A stretch of 38,535 bases of DNA. Source: a virus. Of the stretch, positions 16,377 to 21,273 are shown in pieces. The notes under the pieces were generated by a model that saw only the letters and a program-made list of their open reading frames with translations, was not told the DNA's origin and did no database searches. Every line of letters starts with the position of its first letter. Position 1 is the stretch's first letter. Made by a program: the position numbers and the translations under genes. The stretch lies in IMG/VR virus record IMGVR_UViG_3300047562_002060, positions 1-38,535 of that record; one strand, given 5' to 3'.

Positions 16377-17149
16377 AAGTACCAGATTTATATGTAGGAA
16401 AAAGATTATTTGTTGGGGAAGGCGATCCTATTGCATTGGGAGTAGGTCCTTTAGAAGCAAGAGGTTCTGCTTATATTGAAGGCCCTGCAATTATTGGGGA
16501 ACCAAGTTCTTTTCCATTTAACTATGCGACTTTAATGGTTGGTCCAAATCGCAATGGAGAAGCAATACCTCCAATTGTTCCTGGAGCACTTTGTACAGGA
16601 ATTAATAATCCATATTCATTGGCAATTGATGGTGATGCAGCAATCTTTAATACTTTAGATGTTGCATTGAATGTCAATGCTGGATTGAACATTGTTGCAC
16701 AGGGAGAGGTAATGTCTCGTTGTGGCGGCCACATTCTTTCTGCTAAGAAGAACTTTGATATTCCTCATCCAACAAAAGAAGGTTGGAGACTTCGCCACAC
16801 TTGCCCAGAAGGTCCATCTAATGATGTTTACACTCGCGGTAGAGTAACTGGTAAGAAAGAGATTGAACTCCCAGAATATTGGACTGGCCTTGTTGATCCA
16901 AAATCAATTACAGTATCACTCACTCCGATTGGTGCTCATCAAGATGTGATTGTAAAAAGAATTGGAGATAATAAAGTATTTTTGCAATCAAGAGGAAACA
17001 TGCCAATTGATTGTTACTATCATATTTTTGCTGAAAGAAAGGATGGTGAGAAACTCATTCCAGAATACCAGGGAGAAACACCTGCAGATTATCCTGGAAA
17101 CAATGATGAATATTCTGTTTCTGGATATCACTATGATACTAAGGAGTAA
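16373..17149 (+). CDS. Virion structural protein, paralog A
   Basis: This is a 258-residue protein beginning in a four-base overlap with the spike-like gene. Residues 1-120 are small-residue-rich beta sequence (MKVPDLYVGKRLFVGEGD) of the kind found in fibre or spike caps. Residues about 125-250 contain a module shared with the next gene: RHTCPEGPSNDVYTRGR, ELPEYWTGLVDPKSITVSLT, PIGAHQDVIV and YQGETPADYPG. I recall this EGP-x-Y-x-RG...LPEYW module in many phage fibre or baseplate-attached proteins, but its role is not established to my knowledge. The tandem arrangement after the hub and spike genes points to a peripheral baseplate or short-fibre component. No enzyme motif is visible. Confidence 0.6.
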   Translation: MKVPDLYVGKRLFVGEGDPIALGVGPLEARGSAYIEGPAIIGEPSSFPFNYATLMVGPNRNGEAIPPIVPGALCTGINNPYSLAIDGDAAIFNTLDVALNVNAGLNIVAQGEVMSRCGGHILSAKKNFDIPHPTKEGWRLRHTCPEGPSNDVYTRGRVTGKKEIELPEYWTGLVDPKSITVSLTPIGAHQDVIVKRIGDNKVFLQSRGNMPIDCYYHIFAERKDGEKLIPEYQGETPADYPGNNDEYSVSGYHYDTKE

Positions 17150-17151
17150 TT

Positions 17152-17850
17152 ATGGCAAACGCATTTGAACCAAGAAATATAGGAAACAAAAACTGCGATG
17201 GTCCAGTAGTTGGAATTCCACATCCAAGTTATGACTATATTCACAGATCAACAACTGGAGATGATGATTATCCTATAGATGCATGTCCAAGATATCTTCA
17301 AGTCAATGGAAGATTTACTAACCTTCAAATTGATACGCAAGCAACGGCACCAATATTCAATGGAAATTTAAATGGTGTTGCAAGTGGAAATAAGACTCTT
17401 GCTGCTTTTGATATTCCACATGTGAGGAATAAGAATAAAAGAATTCGTCATATTGTTGCTGAAGGGCCTGAACCAGGAATTTATATTCGAGGAAAACTTA
17501 AAGACTCAAATATAATTGAATTGCCAGAATATTGGGATGGGTTAATTGATCCAGAAACAATTACAGTTACTCTTACTCAAATTGGATACTCTCAAGATTT
17601 GATTGTTGATAGGATTGAATGGGGCAGAAAAGTAATTATTCGTTCTGGAGTTGGTGCAAACATCAATTGTTTTTATGAGGTTTGGGCTGCAAGATGGTTG
17701 AATCCCATGAATCATGAAGAAAAACTTCAAGTGGTTTATGAGGGAGAAACTCCAGATGATTATCCTGATGGCAATAAAAACTTCTTAATTGGTGGATGGG
17801 ACTATGATCGAAGGAATCCACAGTGGGAAGGGGTTGACAGAGCGGACTGA
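17152..17850 (+). CDS. Virion structural protein, paralog B
   Basis: This is a 232-residue protein. The ribosome site AAGGAG sits in the last codons of the previous gene. It shares with that protein the C-terminal module: RHIVAEGPEPGIYIRGKL, ELPEYWDGLIDPETITVTLT, QIGYSQDLIVDRI, a YEVWAAR strand and YEGETPDDYPDG. The N-terminal 90 residues differ and include an HPSYDYIHR segment. The two genes look like an old tandem duplication with divergent N-terminal attachment parts. It is the last gene of the 12-kb tail operon. Its final codons contain the -35 box of a sigma70-type promoter that serves the genes downstream. Confidence 0.6.
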   Translation: MANAFEPRNIGNKNCDGPVVGIPHPSYDYIHRSTTGDDDYPIDACPRYLQVNGRFTNLQIDTQATAPIFNGNLNGVASGNKTLAAFDIPHVRNKNKRIRHIVAEGPEPGIYIRGKLKDSNIIELPEYWDGLIDPETITVTLTQIGYSQDLIVDRIEWGRKVIIRSGVGANINCFYEVWAARWLNPMNHEEKLQVVYEGETPDDYPDGNKNFLIGGWDYDRRNPQWEGVDRAD

Positions 17851-17862
17851 GTATCCTATAGT
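17834..17862 (+). promoter_or_regulatory. Sigma70-type promoter into the tRNA/small-gene island
   Basis: TTGACA at 17834-17839 and TATAGT at 17857-17862 are separated by 17 bases. The -35 box is inside the last codons of the preceding structural gene. Transcription would start near 17869, about 20 bases before the small gene at 17888. Confidence 0.7.
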
Positions 17863-17887
17863 ACATAGGTAATCAACGGATGGCCAA

Positions 17888-18070
17888 ATGCAAGACGAGT
17901 ACCTCTCACGCTGCGTGGTGGACCCTGTAAAGCGTACAGTGTATCTGTACTCCAGTGAAGGGTCAGAAAAGCAAGTGACCTGTGATACCGTAGAAGAGTT
18001 CATGAATGTGCTAGACTTTGTTCGTGCTACAGTGGATGCAGAGACACTCTCATACGCAAATCCACTTTAG
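17888..18070 (+). CDS. Small conserved cyanophage protein
   Basis: This is a 60-residue protein, MQDEYLSRCVVDPVKRTVYL at the start, then a Glu/Ser-rich turn and a helical end (EEFMNVLDFVRATVD). The layout is a beta hairpin followed by a helix. I recall close relatives in many cyanomyoviruses, all without function. It follows a near-consensus sigma70 promoter by about 25 bases, so early or middle expression is likely. There is no clear Shine-Dalgarno sequence; the bases before the ATG are ATGGCCAA. Confidence 0.7.
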   Translation: MQDEYLSRCVVDPVKRTVYLYSSEGSEKQVTCDTVEEFMNVLDFVRATVDAETLSYANPL

Positions 18071-18129
18071 CTTCCATTTTAGGTTGTAAAAATTCCCGGC
18101 AAAAATTCTCACACGATACTTTTTTCAAA

Positions 18130-18336
18130 ATGAATCCTTATCGCATTAACTACAAAGCACTGAAAGAAGAACCAGTGAAAACAACACCAGAGAATGTGAA
18201 GGAAGCAAATGAGAACTTGTTTCGTGCCAAATGGAATCTCCCTCAAGCAGCAAAGTATTGTGGAATGTCACATAAAGAAATGAAGTTGACATTCTGGGAG
18301 TTCCTAAAGTACAATCCTATGACTTACCAAGCGTAA
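18130..18336 (+). CDS. Small helical protein, possible DNA-binding
   Basis: This is a 68-residue basic protein. Residues 36-50 (NLPQAAKYCGMSHKE) look like a helix-turn-helix, with a first helix, a C-G-M turn and a second helix before the WEFLKYNP end. Such small proteins are common in cyanophages and are annotated hypothetical. A regulatory role is an inference from this motif only. No ribosome site stands out before the ATG. The gene lies between a small conserved gene and tRNA-Leu, seven bases upstream of the tRNA, so it may share a transcript with it. Confidence 0.6.
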   Translation: MNPYRINYKALKEEPVKTTPENVKEANENLFRAKWNLPQAAKYCGMSHKEMKLTFWEFLKYNPMTYQA

Positions 18337-18343
18337 GTTTTTT

Positions 18344-18416
18344 GGGAGTGTAGCCCAGCGGAAGAGGCAGTGGACTTAAAATCCATCCAGGGTGGGTTCG
18401 AATCCCACCACTCCTA
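18344..18416 (+). tRNA. tRNA-Leu (anticodon UAA), short variable loop
   Basis: A 73-base cloverleaf can be drawn: acceptor GGGAGTG with CACTCCT and discriminator A, D arm GCC/GGC, anticodon stem GTGGA/TCCAT with loop CTTAAAA (anticodon TAA), a five-base variable loop CCAGG, and T arm GTGGG-TTCGAAT-CCCAC. UUA codons are frequent in this AT-rich phage. The oddity is the class I shape: bacterial leucine tRNAs have a long variable arm, and this one has only five bases there. CCA is not encoded. Confidence 0.85.
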
Positions 18417-18429
18417 TGAGGTTTAACCT

Positions 18430-18436
18430 CTAAATA
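18430..18436 (+). promoter_or_regulatory. Possible late promoter between the tRNAs
   Basis: CTAAATA lies 25 bases before the ATG at 18461. This is the same motif and spacing as other late candidates in the window. AT-rich sequence makes chance matches common. Confidence 0.35.
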
Positions 18437-18460
18437 CTCAAAAGTAATAGGAACACTCCT

Positions 18461-18730
18461 ATGAAGTACAGAATTGATGCCGCATATGTCTGGTACAATC
18501 GCGGAAGACAAATTGTTCTTATGTATTTCATAAATTCAATTCCTTTTACTTTTGATGAACTCCCTGACGAATCTATATTTGACTTGGAGTTAATCAATCT
18601 AGCAGACAACGAAAGACGCTTTGAACCAGAGGACTTGTATCAATCTTCTTACTATCTTATGCTAGAAGAATGTCATCCTTTACTTTATGAGTTGGATTTA
18701 GAAAATCCAGAAATGTTGCCTGTTGATTAA
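18461..18730 (+). CDS. Hypothetical acidic protein between tRNA genes
   Basis: This is an 89-residue acidic protein. It begins MKYRIDAAYVWYNRGRQIVL, a likely beta strand pair, and continues with aromatic and acidic segments (FTFDELPDESIFDLELINLA; a later SSYYLMLEECHPLLYEL). There are no membrane segments despite the aromatic content. It lies between tRNA-Leu and tRNA-Thr, five bases upstream of the latter. An ACTCCT sequence precedes the start instead of a Shine-Dalgarno. I do not recognise a family. Codon use resembles the neighbouring phage genes. Confidence 0.65.
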   Translation: MKYRIDAAYVWYNRGRQIVLMYFINSIPFTFDELPDESIFDLELINLADNERRFEPEDLYQSSYYLMLEECHPLLYELDLENPEMLPVD

Positions 18731-18735
18731 TTTTT

Positions 18736-18808
18736 GCTGGTGTAACTCAATTGGTAGAGTAATTCTTTTGTAAAGAATAAGTTGCAGGATCGTGCCCTGT
18801 CACCAGCT
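18736..18808 (+). tRNA. tRNA-Thr (anticodon UGU)
   Basis: A 73-base cloverleaf: acceptor GCTGGTG/CACCAGC with discriminator T, D arm ACTC/GAGT, anticodon stem ATTCT/AGAAT with loop TTTGTAA (anticodon TGT, reading ACA), variable loop AAGTT, and T arm GCAGG/CCTGT with loop ATCGTGC. The T loop begins with A instead of the nearly invariant T54, and its last bases are also unusual. The other arms pair well, so it is probably functional, though somewhat degenerate. CCA is not encoded. Confidence 0.85.
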
Positions 18809-18847
18809 TAACTAAATAAAATTACCTGAATGACGGCAATCTTCAGG

Positions 18848-18872
18848 AGGAGGGTGAAAGTCCCTCCTTTTT
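18848..18872 (+). terminator. Terminator after tRNA-Thr
   Basis: A seven-bp GC-rich stem (AGGAGGG with CCCTCCT, loop of 7) is followed by a T run to 18872. It would end transcripts that carry the tRNAs, before the HNH gene. Confidence 0.7.
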
Positions 18873-18874
18873 AG

Positions 18875-18882
18875 CATAAATA
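18875..18882 (+). promoter_or_regulatory. Possible late promoter for the HNH gene
   Basis: CATAAATA, one mismatch from the T4 late octamer, lies 27 bases before the HNH start and just after the terminator. A further CTAAATA occurs at 18812-18818. Confidence 0.45.
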
Positions 18883-18908
18883 ATAATGCCGTCATTTAGA
18901 GTAGAACT

Positions 18909-19520
18909 ATGCCAAATTGGTCAGAGGAAGGATTTCAGCGTATATTAGATGCTGCAAATAGAGGCAGAATAAGACAACAAGAAAAAGTTAAAAAACTTAA
19001 GGAAGAATATTATAAAAATCCAAAGTTATGTTTAAGTTGCAATAAAGCAATACCATATAGCAAAAAAACAGAAAATAAATTTTGCAGTAAAAAGTGTGCG
19101 GATGTATTTAATGCTGCAAAAAGAGTAAAGATAAAAAAATGTTTAGTGTGTGATAATCAACTTAAAAAAGGAGCATCAAAATATTGTTCGCTAACTTGTC
19201 AAAAAACCTATCATTTTAATCAAAGATTGTCTGACTGGATTAATGGAGACACCACAACAAAATCAAGAAATTTCTTTAGAAGATACCTAACAGAAACATA
19301 TGGATACAAATGCTCTTGTTGCAATATAAGTGAGTGGAAAGGAAAATCAATTGTTTTAGAAATAGACCATATAGATGGAAACTCTGAAAATAATAGACCA
19401 GAAAACTTGAGGTTTATATGTCCAAATTGCCATTCACAAACTGATACATATAAAGGCAAAAATGTGGGCAAAGGAAGACATTATAGGAGAGAACGATATG
19501 CTGCTGGACAAAGTTACTAA
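18909..19520 (+). CDS. HNH homing endonuclease with zinc-finger repeats
   Basis: This is a 203-residue basic protein. Residues about 40-100 hold two similar zinc-ribbon units (CLSCNKAIP with FCSKKCADVF; CLVCDNQLKKG with YCSLTCQKTYH), which probably bind DNA. The C-terminal nuclease is an HNH domain: CSCCNISEW, then EIDHIDGNSENNRPENLRFI, then CPNCHSQTD. The D-H pair, the following Asn and the C-P-N-C-H cluster supply the catalytic and zinc sites. Such free-standing HNH enzymes in phages nick or cut intronless relatives and spread by gene conversion. Its site next to tRNA genes, behind an elaborate hairpin region, fits a mobile insertion. It appears intact. Confidence 0.9.
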   Translation: MPNWSEEGFQRILDAANRGRIRQQEKVKKLKEEYYKNPKLCLSCNKAIPYSKKTENKFCSKKCADVFNAAKRVKIKKCLVCDNQLKKGASKYCSLTCQKTYHFNQRLSDWINGDTTTKSRNFFRRYLTETYGYKCSCCNISEWKGKSIVLEIDHIDGNSENNRPENLRFICPNCHSQTDTYKGKNVGKGRHYRRERYAAGQSY

Positions 19521-19533
19521 ATTATGATAGGAT
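19505..19533 (+). promoter_or_regulatory. Possible sigma70-type promoter
   Basis: TGGACA (19505-19510) and TAGGAT (19528-19533) are 17 bases apart, at the end of the HNH gene and upstream of two small genes. Both boxes have mismatches. Confidence 0.4.
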
Positions 19534-19555
19534 AATAAAAGAGACAGAACTCCAA

Positions 19556-19714
19556 ATGTCACTTATTTCACAAAAAGACCGCCAAATGGCGATTGAAGCA
19601 CTTGAATATTATGTTCAAAAACTTAAGGACGATAATTGCACAGATGCTTCCATCACAGCATTTCAAACCCTCCTTAACTGGATCGAACTTGAACATTTCA
19701 AAAATGAACATTAA
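19556..19714 (+). CDS. Small helical hypothetical protein
   Basis: This is a 52-residue frame from ATG 19556 to TAA 19712-19714. The product (MSLISQKDRQMAIEALEYYV, then a Lys/Asp turn and AFQTLLNWIELEHF) reads as two amphipathic helices, compatible with a small dimerising protein. The codon pattern is that of the neighbouring phage genes. The last 11 bases overlap the next gene in another frame, typical of a compact phage operon. I do not recognise a family. Confidence 0.5.
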   Translation: MSLISQKDRQMAIEALEYYVQKLKDDNCTDASITAFQTLLNWIELEHFKNEH

Positions 19715-19877
19715 ACTCTGGTATTGCGAATCTATGAATCAGTGGAGATGGACCTTGACAGATAGTTCAAGACCCATTCGTAAACAAGAATCTGGTCAGA
19801 GACCTTTTCTTCGTGATGCAATGAATGATGTTGCTAATACTGTAGAGTACATGCTAGAATGTAAGCAAAGTGAGTGA
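19704..19877 (+). CDS. Small hypothetical protein
   Basis: This is a 57-residue protein. I place the start at ATG 19704 because the longer open frame (from 19593) lies almost wholly across the preceding small gene. The product begins MNIKLWYCESMNQWRWTLTD, a Trp-rich hairpin, and ends in a helix (AMNDVANTVEYMLECK). The W-x-W-T-L strand followed by an R-rich turn looks like a small beta-beta-alpha fold. I recall similar small cyanophage proteins without known function. It stops three bases before the oxygenase gene, so the two are probably co-transcribed. Confidence 0.5.
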   Translation: MNIKLWYCESMNQWRWTLTDSSRPIRKQESGQRPFLRDAMNDVANTVEYMLECKQSE

Positions 19878-19880
19878 GTT

Positions 19881-20501
19881 ATGGCCTTTCAGAGTGTTTT
19901 TTATAAGACAGATCTTTCTGATATTTTAATTGACCAAATCAATCATAAGTTTAATCTAGAAATCGAACTCAATAAATCAAAATTAGTAGGAGATATCATC
20001 GAACCAAAGATAAGAAATTCTGATAATACATGGATTTCTACAGAACATTGGTTAGGTGGATTTGTTTGGCATTATATTGATAAAGCAAATAAGAATAATT
20101 TTCTTTATGATATTTCAAATATTGATGGAGACTCAATTCAATATACTCAATATTCTATAGGACAATATTATAATTGGCATACAGATACTTCTATTGACCA
20201 GTATTTTTTATTATCTGAAGCTGCTTCGTCAGAATTGTCTAATGAATATGCAAATGAAAAAATAGGAATTGAGTATGAACTTTGTAGAAAGTTGTCATTT
20301 TCAATTCAATTATCGGGCCCTGAAGAATATGAGGGAGGCGAGTTGCAGTTTCAAAAAGATGATGGATCTGTCTATTTTGCTCCTAAAGAAAAAGGAGTAA
20401 TTGCTGTTTTTGACTCTCGAGCTAGACATAGAGTTAGAAAGGTAACAAAAGGTGTAAGAAAAAGTTTAGTTGGGTGGGTTGTTGGTCCTAGATGGAAATA
20501 A
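19881..20501 (+). CDS. 2OG-Fe(II) oxygenase, prolyl 4-hydroxylase-like
   Basis: This is a 206-residue protein. The iron site is visible: H-T-D at His100 and Asp102 (YYNWHTDTS) and the distal His183 (SRARHRVRKV), with Arg193 ten residues further on as the likely 2-oxoglutarate anchor. A P-E-E-Y-E-G-G-E-L-Q-F strand lies between, the typical double-stranded beta-helix feature of the P4Hc family. These enzymes hydroxylate proteins, often Pro, or small molecules, using O2 and 2-oxoglutarate. Unlike the three other oxygenases of this window it lies away from the fibres, among early-type genes. The substrate cannot be told from sequence. Cyanophages often carry several such genes. Confidence 0.85.
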   Translation: MAFQSVFYKTDLSDILIDQINHKFNLEIELNKSKLVGDIIEPKIRNSDNTWISTEHWLGGFVWHYIDKANKNNFLYDISNIDGDSIQYTQYSIGQYYNWHTDTSIDQYFLLSEAASSELSNEYANEKIGIEYELCRKLSFSIQLSGPEEYEGGELQFQKDDGSVYFAPKEKGVIAVFDSRARHRVRKVTKGVRKSLVGWVVGPRWK

Positions 20502-20510
20502 TGTTATAAT
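20482..20510 (+). promoter_or_regulatory. Sigma70-type promoter for the Mom-like gene
   Basis: A perfect TATAAT (20505-20510) lies 17 bases after TTGGTC (20482-20487). The -35 box is weak. Transcription would begin about 23 bases before the next start codon at 20540. Confidence 0.5.
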
Positions 20511-20539
20511 TTCCACATATAATGAGTAAAAATACTTAG

Positions 20540-21160
20540 ATGAAATCGGATTTTTATATAGATAATGTAGGTAAAGAAGAAATCAAAGAACTTCTTTATA
20601 CCTATCATTATCTTAAAGATGAATCCAAAGATTTCAAATCTGGTTTTAACTATGGCCTTTTCAGATCCTCGGTTTCTGACATTTTGCGCGTTGGTGGCTG
20701 CTTGGGTACTTGTATCTTTACTGGGTTACCAGTCCCCGAAATAGCAGTCGGAGCATTTGGTCTAGAGAGAAATCAACAAGAGGGAATCTACGAACTCTCC
20801 CGACTTTGTGTACATCCAGATTTGCAGAAAGAAGAATATAATATCACCTCTTGGTTCGTCAGTCGTTGTATAAGAAGATTTAGAAAAGATGCCCGCGTTC
20901 GTTGTATTCTTAGCTACGCTGATGCTAATCACCACTCTGGAGTTATATACAGAGCTTGTAATTTTACTTACTACGGTTTAACTGATAAGAAATCAGATTT
21001 CTGGATTAAGCAATCTGATGGGTCATATATAAAACACTCAAGAGGTCCTATCAAAGGATTAGAAGGTGAATGGAGAGAAAGAAGTAGGAAGCATAGATAC
21101 TTGATGATATTTGATCAGAGCCTCAAAAAACGCTTGACATGGGAAGAGCAAAAGTGGTAA
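20540..21160 (+). CDS. Mom-like acetyltransferase-fold protein
   Basis: This is a 206-residue protein. The central part (GIYELSRLCVHPDLQKEEYN, then a basic helix of the form SRCIRRFRKD and ILSYADANHHSGVIYRACNF) follows the pattern of the Mom family and relatives: ELxRL-x-hPD, the liSYAD strand, a G-x-I-Y-x-A-x-N-F helix, and a final basic segment ending with a K-x-R-Y motif. Mu Mom is a GNAT-fold enzyme that modifies adenines in phage DNA and protects it from restriction. I recall similar unnamed proteins in many phages. A DNA-modifying role here is an inference. An ordinary GNAT acyltransferase acting on another substrate is the alternative. It has its own promoter, and its last codons hold another promoter. 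Confidence 0.65.
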   Translation: MKSDFYIDNVGKEEIKELLYTYHYLKDESKDFKSGFNYGLFRSSVSDILRVGGCLGTCIFTGLPVPEIAVGAFGLERNQQEGIYELSRLCVHPDLQKEEYNITSWFVSRCIRRFRKDARVRCILSYADANHHSGVIYRACNFTYYGLTDKKSDFWIKQSDGSYIKHSRGPIKGLEGEWRERSRKHRYLMIFDQSLKKRLTWEEQKW

Positions 21161-21163
21161 AAT
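21134..21163 (+). promoter_or_regulatory. Sigma70-type promoter for a small RNA
   Basis: TTGACA (21134-21139) and TAAAAT (21158-21163) are 18 bases apart, overlapping the end of the Mom-like gene. The only thing downstream before a strong terminator is about 60 bases without a reading frame. Confidence 0.65.
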
Positions 21164-21169
21164 AATATG

Positions 21170-21229
21170 GTGTGAAGGAAGGCGCACTTAATGTGCAGAC
21201 GAGCATCCAGGCAACTGGATGCTTTTTTT
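21170..21229 (+). ncRNA. Putative small RNA of about 60 nt
   Basis: The segment lies between a near-consensus promoter (21134-21163, predicted start near 21170) and a strong rho-independent terminator ending at 21229. Inside it a small hairpin (GCAC at 21184-21187 with GTGC at 21193-21196) precedes the terminator stem, with unpaired GAAGGAAG at its 5' side. No ATG-led frame of useful length is present. It may be a trans-acting sRNA, or the promoter and terminator may only insulate the late fibre gene. The 5' end is estimated from the -10 box. Confidence 0.5.
21203..21229 (+). terminator. Strong rho-independent terminator
   Basis: An eight-bp perfect stem (GCATCCAG with CTGGATGC) closed by a GCAA tetraloop is followed by seven T. 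It separates the early-type island from the late fibre gene. Confidence 0.9.
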
Positions 21230-21235
21230 CTTATA

Positions 21236-21242
21236 CTAAATA
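21236..21242 (+). promoter_or_regulatory. Late promoter for the long fibre gene
   Basis: CTAAATA lies directly after the terminator, 31 bases before the start of the 1989-residue fibre gene. Motif and spacing match the other late candidates. Confidence 0.55.
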
Positions 21243-21273
21243 ACTTATAACGGAACTATAAGAATTAGTAACA

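Larger units (their letters stand above)
18825..18896 (+). promoter_or_regulatory. Nested inverted repeats before the HNH gene
   Basis: Three complementary pairs lie within 72 bases. CCTGAA (18825-18830) pairs with TTCAGG (18842-18847). AGGAGGG (18848-18854) pairs with CCCTCCT (18862-18868). AATGACGGCA (18829-18838) pairs with TGCCGTCATT (18887-18896). The first and third pairs share bases 18829-18830, so they compete. The layout could act as an attenuator, or as a translational switch for the HNH gene at 18909. Confidence 0.5.
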
